Numbered from the stretch's first letter, positions 9,507 through 18,287 are shown. The stretch is 64,000 nucleotides of DNA from Bacteroidales bacterium (GCA_910575545.1 CAJTFH010000014.1:16517-80516), one strand, 5' to 3'. Notes: generated by a model from the letters alone, not told the origin. A program made the numbers and translations.

Positions 9507-10379
9507 ATGAAACTGAGGAAAATGATACTGGCCCTGGCAATCACGCTCACCCCTTTCAGCGGCTTCGCCCTGAAAGAGATGAGCGTCAATGGGGAATACA
9601 CCTTCTATGGCGACGGATCCCATTCACGCGACGAATGTAAACGTCTCGCCCTTGAAGGAGCTCGTATTGAAGCCCTGAAATCTGCATTCGGCACAATCGT
9701 CTCTCAAGACATAGTGCAACACGACATGGTTAACGATGGCGGAGAATCAACCTATTTCTCTGCAATGAGCGCAACAGAAGTAAAAGGCGAATGGATTGCC
9801 GACGACGGAGAGCCACAGTTCACCTACTCTGTCGACAACGACGGCAACCTCGTTGTGAAATGCTCAATCAAAGGCCGCGCCAGGGAACTCTCAAACGAAT
9901 CAACCGATTTCCAGACTCTAGTGCTGCGCAACGGCAATGAAGCCCGCTTCGCCGACACTACATTTGCCAACGGCGACGATCTGAAACTGCTGGTAAAAGC
10001 TCCCGTCGACGGATTCCTGGCAGTTTTCCTTGTGGGAGAAGACCGGCAGACATATGCGCTCCTCCCCTACCTCAACGACCCCGACGGTGAGGTGAAAATC
10101 AAACGCGGAAAAGAATACGTGTTTTTCGACACCGAAAAAGCCGACAGCAAACACGGCCCGGTCGACCAGCTCGTTTTAACATCGGAATCGCCAAGTGAAT
10201 ATAACCGAATCTACGTGGTGTTCTCACCCAACAAATTCTCACGGGCCGTCGACACCTACACCGACGAGCTTACACCTCGATCCCTCAGCTTCGACAGCTT
10301 CAACCGTTGGCTGGCGAAATGCCGGAAAATAGACCCCAAAATGGGAGTGAAAATCATCAACCTCCAGATTAAAGGATGA
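9507..10379 (+). CDS. exported DUF4384-like protein
   Basis: A 290-residue protein with a signal peptide (MKLRKMILALAITLTPFSGFA). The N-terminal part (about 30-110) has an LPP20-like pattern of many Ala and Arg in a helix (DECKRLALEGARIEALKSAFG). The C-terminal part (about 140-280) fits DUF4384: VKAPVDGFLAVFLVGEDRQTYALLPY, then VFFDTEKADSKHGPVDQLVL and IYVVFSPNKF. DUF4384 proteins are often found with, or fused to, caspase or kinase signalling proteins in bacteria (family knowledge). It lies 32 nt after the caspase gene and is probably cotranscribed with it. Role unknown; a binding or regulatory subunit is plausible. Confidence 0.65.
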   Translation: MKLRKMILALAITLTPFSGFALKEMSVNGEYTFYGDGSHSRDECKRLALEGARIEALKSAFGTIVSQDIVQHDMVNDGGESTYFSAMSATEVKGEWIADDGEPQFTYSVDNDGNLVVKCSIKGRARELSNESTDFQTLVLRNGNEARFADTTFANGDDLKLLVKAPVDGFLAVFLVGEDRQTYALLPYLNDPDGEVKIKRGKEYVFFDTEKADSKHGPVDQLVLTSESPSEYNRIYVVFSPNKFSRAVDTYTDELTPRSLSFDSFNRWLAKCRKIDPKMGVKIINLQIKG

Positions 10380-10475
10380 CAACCAGCCCACCCGGCTCCG
10401 GTCTGTCATACATCTCTGACCCATCCACACCCCTCTCCGCCTAACCCTGATTTCATTAACCCCAAATTAAATCAT

Positions 10476-11120
10476 ATGATTATGAAAAAACTGATTATGC
10501 TAATCATGGCATGTGTGCTTATGGCGCCCGCCATCAACGCCAAAAACGACGTCAACAAAGAATTGCAGAAAGCCATCAAGAAAGAGAAAAAAGAAAAAAT
10601 GAAAGAATACAAAAAAGAGGGCTGGAAGCTCTTCGGCTCCTCTCGTTCTCTTGAAGTGGCTCTGCTCACACACTACGACAAACTGGAAAAACTCGGCGAA
10701 GACGGCCGCGAAGTTGCCGGTGTAGCTTCTAAATTCAAATCGAAAAGCATCGGCCACCAGATGGCCATCAACGACGCCTGCCTCACATACTCACAGCAGG
10801 CCGGAAGCTCTCTCAAAGGCCGGGTAATCTCCGACATGTCTGGCGACGGAACAGATGCCGTGGCTGAATTCGACCACTTCTTTGCAGCCTACGAGCGCCT
10901 CGTAGAGAAAGAAATCAAAGGCGAAATGGAAGAATCATACTCCATAATACGCGATAAAGGCGACGGTACATCTGAGATGCAGACATTCTTCATCGTCAGC
11001 GAAAGCGCCGCATCGAAAGCACGCATACGCGCCCTTGAAGACGCAATGAAAGAAAGTGAAGCAGCCCAGCGCCATGCCGATAAAATCGCCTCTTTCGTGC
11101 GCGACGGCTTCGCCGAATAA
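10476..11120 (+). CDS. small exported protein of unknown function with basic coiled-coil start
   Basis: A 214-residue protein. The ATG at 10482 gives the cleaner signal peptide (MKKLIMLIMACVLMAPAINA); the ATG at 10476 adds two residues. After cleavage comes a very lysine-rich helix (residues ~24-48), then an alpha-rich domain with an AINDACLTYSQQAGSSLKGRV segment reminiscent of LPP20-like proteins. I do not recognise a named family. It sits between the DUF4384-like gene and the transglutaminase-like gene on the same strand, so a role in the same system is likely but unproven. Confidence 0.6.
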   Translation: MIMKKLIMLIMACVLMAPAINAKNDVNKELQKAIKKEKKEKMKEYKKEGWKLFGSSRSLEVALLTHYDKLEKLGEDGREVAGVASKFKSKSIGHQMAINDACLTYSQQAGSSLKGRVISDMSGDGTDAVAEFDHFFAAYERLVEKEIKGEMEESYSIIRDKGDGTSEMQTFFIVSESAASKARIRALEDAMKESEAAQRHADKIASFVRDGFAE

Positions 11121-11159
11121 CTCCCCGACACCCTCTAAGACTTATAAATACTCCAGGTG

Positions 11160-11222
11160 GTTCTCCTCTCTTCTTTTCTCATTACTTCTTACTTCTTATT
11201 TCTCGCTTCTCACTTCTCTTCC
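11160..11222. repeat. pyrimidine-rich ACTTCTT repeat tract, copy 1
   Basis: A run of short related units (ATTACTTCTTACTTCTTAT, then CTCGCTTCTCACTTCTCTT) between two genes of the caspase block, just ahead of the start at 11233. Related tracts lie at 25905-25942 and 31690-31775. Confidence 0.55.
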
Positions 11223-11232
11223 ACCGAATAAC

Positions 11233-12768
11233 ATGAAAATCTCAGGTCGATTTTTAGCTGCAGCAATCCTCATAGCGGCCATATGCCCTTCAACCGAAGC
11301 TCAATCAGAGTCCTTCGCAGACTTTCGCAATAAGGTGTTGAATGAATTCAACGAATTCCGCTCCTCTATTCTGGAAAACTACGATAAATTCCTTGAAGGA
11401 GCATGGAAAGACTACGACCAGATTAAAGGGGTAAAGAGTAACCCTGTGCCAAAACCACGCACCGCCCCAACTGTCAGCAACCCCGATGCACCTGTAACCA
11501 AGACCTCACCGGCAGTGTCAACTCCGGTGGCCTCAAAGCCGCAGGCAAACGTCTACCCCAACAAAACAAAGACACCGGAATCACAGACACAGGCGCAACC
11601 TGACAATTACACACAAAAAACACCGGTAGCCAAACCTACTACAGCTGCAGATGACCTGCCTGCATCCGCCAACGGAACCGACCGTTTCAACATGGCGGGC
11701 ATACAACTTGAAGTTCCTCACATCGAATATAATATTTCCCGCCGACTGGCCAATACCCACGAATTCGGAGCCCATTGGCGCGGACTCGCAAAAACATCAT
11801 TGGCCTCACAGTTGATACCAGAATTCCGCAACCTGGCTGAAAAACACGGATTCAACGACTATCTGACATTCATGGCTGTCAATGCCTATGTCGACAACCG
11901 TTTCCCCCAGGCCCACTCGTCAAGCCGGAAATCACTGGTGCACTTCCTGATGGCGAATATGGGCTATGATGTACGACTCGGAACAAACCAGACCGGCACC
12001 GCCATGCTTCTAATCCCATTCAACCAGATGGTTTTCGCACATCCCTACCTGAATATCAACGGCAAAAAATATTTCATTTTCGCCGATGAAAACGTCGACC
12101 TTACCAAACCCGACAACCTTCGGATAAGCACATGCGCCCTCCCCTCAGATGCCGATGCAGGAAAGCCTCTCGACCTTCTGCTGAAGGAATTACGCCTCCC
12201 GGAAAAGCCCTACCGCTATAACATCTCTTTCGGAAACATAACCTTGACAGGAGAACTCAACCAGGCCGTAATGCCTTTGCTCTACCGCTATCCGCAAATG
12301 CCAACAGCCGATTTTGCCAAATCTGCAATCCTGCCCGACGTGCGCCGCCAGATTGTCAGCCAACTCAAAACCCAACTGTCGGGAATGGAAGAAAAGACAG
12401 CCGTAAACACCCTGTTACAGTTCGTCCAAAAAGGCTTTGAATATTCAACCGATGAAGACTTCCACGGTTTTGAGAAGCCATATTTCCTCGAGGAAACCCT
12501 GTTCTACCCCAAAAACGACTGCGAGGACCGTGCAATTTTCTACACCTACCTGCTGTGGGAAGTGCTTGGCATACCAAACCAGCTCATATGCTATCCTGGC
12601 CACGAAAGCGCCTCAGTATCACTCTCCACACCCGTCAAAGGCATATCATATTCACATTCCGGAAAAACATTCTACATCTCTGATCCGACCTACATAGGCT
12701 CTGTAACCGGCCAATGTATGCCCGACTTCGAGCAGACCGCCCCCGAAATCGACTTCACCTACAAATAA
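11233..12768 (+). CDS. exported transglutaminase-like cysteine protease superfamily protein
   Basis: A 511-residue protein. I chose the ATG at 11233 because it opens a signal peptide (MKISGRFLAAAILIAAICPSTEA); the frame stays open upstream into the previous gene, but that text is not protein-like. Residues ~25-65 are helical, and ~70-145 a Pro/Thr/Lys-rich linker. The C-terminal domain (about 390-511) carries a transglutaminase-type triad: C430 in PKNDCEDRA, H457 in YPGHESASV and D484 in YISDPTYIG. Such folds cleave or cross-link amide bonds, including peptides. Together with the caspase this would be a second cysteine enzyme in the same block. It is the last gene before a large inverted repeat; it also resembles proteins annotated only as hypothetical in Bacteroidales. 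Confidence 0.7.
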   Translation: MKISGRFLAAAILIAAICPSTEAQSESFADFRNKVLNEFNEFRSSILENYDKFLEGAWKDYDQIKGVKSNPVPKPRTAPTVSNPDAPVTKTSPAVSTPVASKPQANVYPNKTKTPESQTQAQPDNYTQKTPVAKPTTAADDLPASANGTDRFNMAGIQLEVPHIEYNISRRLANTHEFGAHWRGLAKTSLASQLIPEFRNLAEKHGFNDYLTFMAVNAYVDNRFPQAHSSSRKSLVHFLMANMGYDVRLGTNQTGTAMLLIPFNQMVFAHPYLNINGKKYFIFADENVDLTKPDNLRISTCALPSDADAGKPLDLLLKELRLPEKPYRYNISFGNITLTGELNQAVMPLLYRYPQMPTADFAKSAILPDVRRQIVSQLKTQLSGMEEKTAVNTLLQFVQKGFEYSTDEDFHGFEKPYFLEETLFYPKNDCEDRAIFYTYLLWEVLGIPNQLICYPGHESASVSLSTPVKGISYSHSGKTFYISDPTYIGSVTGQCMPDFEQTAPEIDFTYK

Positions 12769-12796
12769 TCCGTTAGGATACATAACCCCGCTAAAA

Positions 12797-12845
12797 CGGC
12801 CAACAAAATTAATCTACGCATAATACTGGTTAATTTTGTTGGCCG
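12797..12845. terminator. 16-bp perfect inverted repeat between converging genes
   Basis: CGGCCAACAAAATTAA (12797-12812) pairs perfectly with TTAATTTTGTTGGCCG (12830-12845) around a 17-nt loop. It sits between the plus-strand caspase block and minus-strand cinA, so it can serve as a two-way terminator. No long T run follows. Confidence 0.6.
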
Positions 12846-12898
12846 ACCTGTATAAATACATCATCCCAGACACCACAAGCCCCGCCTTCCTGATAATA

Positions 12899-14152
12899 CT
12901 ATCTGACACTCTCTTTCCTTAGCCACTGCACCATACGTATCAGAGCCATCGTGCTCGCACGGTCAATCACTCGGCCACGGTCGCCGGGAAAACGGAACGT
13001 CTCCGTATGAACCCCCTCAGGCATGGCAAATGCCATACAGACCATCCCCACAGGCTTATCGGCACTTCCTCCGGAAGGCCCGGCTATGCCCGAAGTAGCC
13101 ACCGCGCAATCAGCGCCCAACTTCCGACACGCTCCACTGGCCATCTGCGAGGCTACCTGTTCCGAAACAGCGCCATTAGCCTCTATAACAGACCTATCAA
13201 CCCCCAGCACACCGGCTTTCACCTCATTTGAGTAACTGACAACCCCACCTTGGAAGACCTCCGACACACCCGCCAGCATTGTCATTCGGTGGGCTATATT
13301 CCCGCCGGTGCAGCTCTCGGCTGTGGCAAAAGTCCGGCCAAGCCGTTTCAACTCCCCGGTCAGCAACTGTTCCGGAGTAGAATCTTCTGTGGCAAGAACA
13401 TGCACGTTTAAATTACGGCAAAGCCACTCCACGGCCTCATCGAGTTCCCGGCAAAGCGCACCACGGTCGCGTCCCATCCCGTCGATACGAAGCCTGATAT
13501 ATCCGGCCTGTGGCAGATAGGCAAGATGCAGATGTGCGGGCAGTGAATCTTCCCATGAAGCTATCCGCTCGGCAAGATCGCTTTCAGTGATGTCAACCAA
13601 CACCAACGTGCGGTGTTCTATAACGCTGCGGTCGGCGAAGCGTTCCAATAAACGTGGCAGCACCTCATGGCGCATCGCATAACGTGTCTCGAAAGGCACA
13701 CCGGGCATCGACACCAAAACCTTCCCGTCACGTTCAAACCACATCACTGGTGCCGTGCCAAGCTCATTATGAATAACCTTGCAGCTGTCGGGCACCATGG
13801 CCTGGCTCTCTGTGAGCCGGTTCATATTCAAACCCCTGCGCTTGAAAACATCTTTCACATGATTCAACACCCCCCGGTCAAGCACCATCTCTCCCCCGAA
13901 AATATCACGCAGGGTAGCTTTCGTAATGTCATCCTTCGTCGGGCCGAGGCCGCCGGTTGTCAGCACTATGTCAGCCTTTGACATGGCATCATCAATAGCC
14001 TCGCGTATCGCAGCGGCATCATCATGCACCGTAGTGACACATCTGACCGTCCATCCCGCAGGCGCCACCATCCGTGCTATATCCCCCGAATTCGTGTCAA
14101 CCACCTGCCCTATAAGCAATTCATCGCCGATTACAACAACAGCTATCTCCAT
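12899..14152 (-). CDS. cinA: CinA family protein (competence/damage-inducible; NMN amidohydrolase-like)
   Basis: A 417-residue, full-length two-domain CinA. Residues 1-170 are the MoCF_biosynth domain (GDELLIGQVVDTNS, TTGGLGPTKDDITK). The rest, from about residue 255, is the CinA C-terminal domain (ATAESCTGGNIAHRMTMLAGVS, VVSYSNEVKAGVLGV, ATSGIAGPSGGSADKPVG). The family is known for nicotinamide mononucleotide deamidation and ADP-ribose pyrophosphatase activity in NAD salvage. It lies on the minus strand downstream of tsaD and dinD; cinA next to tsaD is a familiar Bacteroidales arrangement, so dinD looks like an insertion. Confidence 0.92.
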   Translation of the reverse strand: MEIAVVVIGDELLIGQVVDTNSGDIARMVAPAGWTVRCVTTVHDDAAAIREAIDDAMSKADIVLTTGGLGPTKDDITKATLRDIFGGEMVLDRGVLNHVKDVFKRRGLNMNRLTESQAMVPDSCKVIHNELGTAPVMWFERDGKVLVSMPGVPFETRYAMRHEVLPRLLERFADRSVIEHRTLVLVDITESDLAERIASWEDSLPAHLHLAYLPQAGYIRLRIDGMGRDRGALCRELDEAVEWLCRNLNVHVLATEDSTPEQLLTGELKRLGRTFATAESCTGGNIAHRMTMLAGVSEVFQGGVVSYSNEVKAGVLGVDRSVIEANGAVSEQVASQMASGACRKLGADCAVATSGIAGPSGGSADKPVGMVCMAFAMPEGVHTETFRFPGDRGRVIDRASTMALIRMVQWLRKESVR

Positions 14153-14195
14153 AAATAGTGCAAATCATTTATAACCATTAAATAAGTACGTAATT

Positions 14196-15047
14196 TTAAT
14201 TTCCATCAAGCGGTTTCTGCTTTTTGAGAAGGCGTCTTTGCTTGCTCTCCAACCGCTTGATGCTTTCCGGAGTAGGCAAATCCTCTGGCATTGTTCCACC
14301 AAGTTCTGCGATAGTTTCTCTTACTTTCCTGCCTACATCAAAGTGAGTCCGATTTGCATTCGCTTTCCCCTTGATACCCTCGCGCCTGAGTTTATCCTCG
14401 GTCTGAGTAGCCCGGAAGAGATTTGCGGCAAGTTCCGTACTCCCCATATGGTCGAGTATCTCCTGATTTTTTGTCAATCCCTTGCGGTCATGGATGTCTT
14501 CCCGGTCAAGTCCTCCATACAGCCCTTTATAACCGGCATTTTGAAAAATCCCGTAATCTTTGTTTGTCACAACGCCGGCTTCCTTGGCTGCACTTGCAAG
14601 ACGCTGGTTGTGCTTTTTCATTTCTCCACGAAGCATCAGGCGTTTTTCATCCTCTTCTGTAAACGGCGAATCAAGATATTTTTCCGCTCTGCGAACCTGA
14701 ACAGCGAAATACGTCTGAGCTTGAGCTACAATTGTTTTGGATGGATTTGCGTTCTGCACGGCAAGATAACACGCATACCGCGACATTCTGACTGTATCTA
14801 CCTGTCTTTCAGAGTTAGAACCAATGGGAACCATTTCGTTGTAAACAACAAAATGGTCTTTTGGATTTATGCCGCTGTTTCTACATGCCTCCCATGCCTT
14901 GTTGCCTACCTCTTTGAAATAGCGATAATCAGTGTAGCCCAACACCCGCGCCAAATCTCTCGACGACCACCATTCCTGTCCATTTTCATCAATCCGTTTG
15001 ATTTTTTCGAATGTTTCCTTCGCTTTCTTTGTCAGTCTGGTACTCAT
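14196..15047 (-). CDS. dinD: DNA damage-inducible protein D
   Basis: A 283-residue protein with the BRO-N-like DinD N-terminus (EWWSSRDLARVLGYTDYRYF, then RMSRYACYLAVQNANPSKTIVAQAQ, split here for length) and the NKDYGIFQNAGYKGLYGG segment typical of DinD. In E. coli DinD is an SOS gene that inhibits RecA. It begins 15 nt after the tsaD stop and looks lower in GC, with more A/T-ending codons than its neighbours. That suggests a horizontal insertion between tsaD and cinA. No LexA-like box is evident upstream. Confidence 0.88.
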   Translation of the reverse strand: MSTRLTKKAKETFEKIKRIDENGQEWWSSRDLARVLGYTDYRYFKEVGNKAWEACRNSGINPKDHFVVYNEMVPIGSNSERQVDTVRMSRYACYLAVQNANPSKTIVAQAQTYFAVQVRRAEKYLDSPFTEEDEKRLMLRGEMKKHNQRLASAAKEAGVVTNKDYGIFQNAGYKGLYGGLDREDIHDRKGLTKNQEILDHMGSTELAANLFRATQTEDKLRREGIKGKANANRTHFDVGRKVRETIAELGGTMPEDLPTPESIKRLESKQRRLLKKQKPLDGN

Positions 15048-15062
15048 AGCTCCATCAATTTA

Positions 15063-16088
15063 TCACACCCCCACACGCGCATACGGTGCCAGGTCATAGG
15101 GGCAGAACTCCCCTTTAAGATACTTGAAATATCCGGCAATAGCCACCATAGCGGCATTGTCGGTAGTGAAAGCCCGCTCTGGTATAAACGCCTTCAGATT
15201 ATGCCGTTCACAATAATCCGCCACGGCTGCACGAACCCCTGAATTGGCCGAAACACCCCCTCCGATAGCCACGGTTCTGACACCGGTCTGCTTCACAGCC
15301 TTATCGAGCTTGTCAAGGAGTATCTCTATTATGGTGCGCTGCAACGACGCTGCAAGGTCGGCCTTGTTTTCCTCAACAAAGTCGGGGTTTAATTTCACTT
15401 CATCACGCAACGTATAGAGAAATGACGTTTTCAATCCGCTGAAACTGTAATCAAGTCCCGGAATATGAGGCTTGGCGAACTTGAACCGTTTCGGGTCACC
15501 CTCACAAGCAAGCCTGTCGATATGCGGGCCGCCCGGATAAGGAAGCCCCATCACCTTGGCGCACTTGTCGAAAGCCTCCCCTGCGGCATCGTCGATGGTC
15601 TGACCCAATATCTCCATATCATCGTAGTTCCTCACCAGAATAAGCTGAGAGTTCCCACCGGAAATCAGCAGACAGAGAAACGGATATTGCGGCACTTCGT
15701 CATCTTCCTTCCTCCTCACGAAATGGCTCAATACATGGCCATGCAGGTGGTTGACATCAACAATCGGCACACGCAGCCCCAGCGACAGCCCTTTGGCAAA
15801 CGATGTGCCCACCAACAGCGAACCCAACAGACCCGGCCCACGGGTAAAAGCGATTGCAGAAAGATCCTGCTTGTCAATCCCCGCCCTCTTTATTGCGGCA
15901 TCAACCACAGGCACTATATTCTGCTGATGGGCACGTGACGCCAGTTCAGGCACCACCCCTCCGTATTCCTCATGCACCTTCTGCGATGCAATCACATTCG
16001 ACAGCAGCAAACCATCGCATATCACAGCTGCAGACGTATCATCGCAACTCGACTCTATCCCCAGCACAACTATTGATTTTTTATCCAT
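15063..16088 (-). CDS. tsaD: tRNA N6-adenosine threonylcarbamoyltransferase
   Basis: A 341-residue, full-length TsaD (Kae1/YgjD family), which transfers the threonylcarbamoyl group to A37 of ANN-decoding tRNAs together with TsaB and TsaE. Visible are the ASKHA start GIESSCDDTSAAV, the metal-binding HxxxH (H114 and H118 in NHLHGHVL), LLISGGNSQLIL and AIGGGVSANSGVR. tsaE lies in this window at 40381. A TATCTTTG element on the minus strand at 16109-16116 is close ahead of the start. Confidence 0.96.
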   Translation of the reverse strand: MDKKSIVVLGIESSCDDTSAAVICDGLLLSNVIASQKVHEEYGGVVPELASRAHQQNIVPVVDAAIKRAGIDKQDLSAIAFTRGPGLLGSLLVGTSFAKGLSLGLRVPIVDVNHLHGHVLSHFVRRKEDDEVPQYPFLCLLISGGNSQLILVRNYDDMEILGQTIDDAAGEAFDKCAKVMGLPYPGGPHIDRLACEGDPKRFKFAKPHIPGLDYSFSGLKTSFLYTLRDEVKLNPDFVEENKADLAASLQRTIIEILLDKLDKAVKQTGVRTVAIGGGVSANSGVRAAVADYCERHNLKAFIPERAFTTDNAAMVAIAGYFKYLKGEFCPYDLAPYARVGV

Positions 16089-16108
16089 ATTCTTCTCGAT
16101 TTTCGATA

Positions 16109-16116
16109 CAAAGATA
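16109..16116 (-). promoter_or_regulatory. -7 element for tsaD
   Basis: TATCTTTG on the minus strand, 20 nt ahead of the tsaD start. It forms a divergent pair with the plus-strand element at 16201. Confidence 0.55.
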
Positions 16117-16177
16117 CAACATATTCACTGAAGCACATACCCTAAAAAACGGTTTAAACACCCACTAAAAATCCGAA

Positions 16178-16208
16178 TTGTTCGGTTACGGGAATTTTAG
16201 TAATTTTG
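16178..16208 (+). promoter_or_regulatory. promoter of the ugd-ispD-recG genes
   Basis: TTG at 16178-16180, a 20-nt spacer and TAATTTTG at 16201-16208: a good Bacteroidota -33/-7 pair, 25 nt ahead of the ugd start. Confidence 0.65.
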
Positions 16209-16233
16209 CTGTCAAAACACAAAATATCCATAC

Positions 16234-17556
16234 ATGAATATCGCAATAGTTGGAACAGGCTATGTCGGTCTGGTGTCGGGAACATGTTTCGCCGAAATGG
16301 GTGTTAACGTGACATGCGTCGACATCGACGAGAACAAAATTGAACGCCTCAAAAAAGGTGAGGTTCCAATCTATGAACCCGGACTCGACGAAATGGTGCT
16401 ACGCAACAACCGCGAAGGCCGTTTGAATTTCACCACCGACCTTGCTCAAATCATCGACGATGTTGAAGTGGTATTCAGCGCCGTAGGAACCCCTCCCGAC
16501 GAAGACGGCAGCGCCGACCTGCAATATGTTCTGGCCGTTGCACGCACTTTCGGCCGCAACATCAAGAAATACACCGTTCTGGTAACAAAATCTACCGTGC
16601 CGGTAGGAACGGCCGCAAAGGTCAAAGCCGCAATCACGGAAGAACTGGCCAAAAGGGGTGAGGAAATCCCATTCGACGTGGCCTCAAACCCCGAATTCCT
16701 CAAAGAAGGCGCCGCCATCAAAGACTTCATGAGCCCCGACCGGGTGGTCGTAGGCGTTGAAAGCGAAGAGGCCCGCCAGATTATGAGCCGCCTCTACCGC
16801 CCCTTCCTGCTCAACAATTTCCGCGTCATCTTCACCGACATCCCCTCGGCTGAAATGATCAAATATGCGGCAAACTCCATGTTGGCGACACGAATCTCGT
16901 TCATGAACGACATTGCCAACCTTTGCGAACTCGTCGGCGCCGACGTCAACATGGTGCGTAAAGGCATCGGTTCCGACTCCCGCATCGGCGCCAAGTTCCT
17001 CTATCCCGGCTGCGGCTATGGCGGAAGCTGTTTCCCGAAAGATGTGAAGGCGCTGATTAAGACCGCCGAAAAAAACGGCTACAAAATGAGAGTGCTCAAA
17101 GCTGTTGAAGAAGTAAACGAGCATCAGAAAACAGTGCTGTTTGAAAAACTATGCCGTTGCCTCGGAGGTGAAGAGAACCTTAAAGGCAAACACATAGCCA
17201 TTTGGGGGCTTGCCTTCAAGCCTGAGACCGACGACATGCGCGAAGCCACATCTCTGGTAACAATCAAACTCCTCACAAATGCAGGGGCGACCGTCAAAGT
17301 CTTCGACCCGGTGGCAATGGACGAATGCCGCCGACGTGTCGGCGATGCCGTGGAATATGCAACAGACATGTACGATGCCGTGCTCGACGCCGATGCCCTG
17401 CTGATGCTCACAGAATGGAAACAGTTCCGTCTCCCCTCGTGGGGCGTCATAACCCGATCTATGAAAGCTCCGCTTGTCATTGACGGGCGCAATATATACG
17501 ACCCCGAAGACCTCGCCCACCAAGGCATAGACTATCACTGCATCGGTCGGCGATAA
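16234..17556 (+). CDS. ugd: UDP-glucose/GDP-mannose dehydrogenase family (UDP-glucose 6-dehydrogenase)
   Basis: A 440-residue NAD-dependent dehydrogenase. It opens with the Rossmann motif (IAIVGTGYVGLVSGTCFAEMG), has the central-domain lysine region SNPEFLKEGAAIKDF and carries the catalytic cysteine C266 in YPGCGYGGSCFPKD. The C-terminal UDP-binding domain ends with IDGRNIYDP. It oxidises UDP-glucose to UDP-glucuronate for surface glycans. I prefer UDP-glucose over GDP-mannose on overall likeness, not proof. ispD starts 14 nt downstream and the genes are probably cotranscribed. Confidence 0.9.
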   Translation: MNIAIVGTGYVGLVSGTCFAEMGVNVTCVDIDENKIERLKKGEVPIYEPGLDEMVLRNNREGRLNFTTDLAQIIDDVEVVFSAVGTPPDEDGSADLQYVLAVARTFGRNIKKYTVLVTKSTVPVGTAAKVKAAITEELAKRGEEIPFDVASNPEFLKEGAAIKDFMSPDRVVVGVESEEARQIMSRLYRPFLLNNFRVIFTDIPSAEMIKYAANSMLATRISFMNDIANLCELVGADVNMVRKGIGSDSRIGAKFLYPGCGYGGSCFPKDVKALIKTAEKNGYKMRVLKAVEEVNEHQKTVLFEKLCRCLGGEENLKGKHIAIWGLAFKPETDDMREATSLVTIKLLTNAGATVKVFDPVAMDECRRRVGDAVEYATDMYDAVLDADALLMLTEWKQFRLPSWGVITRSMKAPLVIDGRNIYDPEDLAHQGIDYHCIGRR

Positions 17557-17570
17557 AACCTCACATCGAC

Positions 17571-18287
17571 ATGACTCCACCCATTGTCATAATAGTGGCG
17601 GCAGGCTCCGGGACACGCTTCGGCTCGGAGTTGCCCAAACAGTTCCTGCCTCTATGCGGACAGCCGGTGCTGGCCCATGCTATCGACGCATTCCGTAAGG
17701 CGCTACCTGAAGCCCGCATAATCACGGTTCTTTCAAGTTCCATGACACCCCTTTGGAACAACCTGTGCCTAAGCCATGGAATAGAGCCTACGGAAATCGT
17801 AGCGGGAGGCGAGTCCAGGTGGGAGTCTGTAAAAAATGCCATCGAAGCCATCGCCGATGCTCCGCCTTCGTCAATAGTCCTTATCCACGACGGGGCGCGT
17901 CCACTCGTTGACAACGGCATAATAACGCGGGCTGTTGCCGCCGCACGCAACACTGACGGCGCAATACCAGCTATTCCTGTCACCGATTCCCTCCGCCGCC
18001 TCAACAGCGATGAAGTGCATTCCGAGCCGGTCGACCGCGCCCCGTTCCGCGCCGTCCAGACCCCACAGGCATTCTCCCTGTGGCGATTGCGCGAAGCCTA
18101 CAAGCTCCCTTATCAGCCCGGATTCACCGACGATGCCTCAGTGCTCGCCGAAGCCGGATTCTCAAACATAGTGCTTGTAGAAGGCTCTCCGCGAAACATA
18201 AAAATCACAACTCCTGTCGACATGCTCCTGGCCGAAGCCATAATAAAGGCCTACGGCAGCGCAAATCCCACAACACTTCAGCGTTGA
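17571..18287 (+). CDS. ispD: 2-C-methyl-D-erythritol 4-phosphate cytidylyltransferase
   Basis: A 238-residue, full-length IspD, third step of the MEP isoprenoid pathway (CTP plus MEP to CDP-ME). It has the nucleotide-binding start IIVAAGSGTRFGSELPKQFLPL, the VLIHDGARPLVD motif, and DRAPFRAVQTPQAF with the conserved TPQ. The stop TGA overlaps the TTG start of recG. Confidence 0.95.
   Translation: MTPPIVIIVAAGSGTRFGSELPKQFLPLCGQPVLAHAIDAFRKALPEARIITVLSSSMTPLWNNLCLSHGIEPTEIVAGGESRWESVKNAIEAIADAPPSSIVLIHDGARPLVDNGIITRAVAAARNTDGAIPAIPVTDSLRRLNSDEVHSEPVDRAPFRAVQTPQAFSLWRLREAYKLPYQPGFTDDASVLAEAGFSNIVLVEGSPRNIKITTPVDMLLAEAIIKAYGSANPTTLQR

Noticed and set aside
14238..15242. 334-codon plus-strand ORF opposite dinD and the end of tsaD
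   Set aside because: It is antisense to two clear genes and its translation has no family likeness; a composition shadow.
18080..18283. Longer N-terminus for recG reaching back into ispD
   Set aside because: The extra residues are an out-of-frame reading of ispD; RecG likeness begins at the TTG at 18284.
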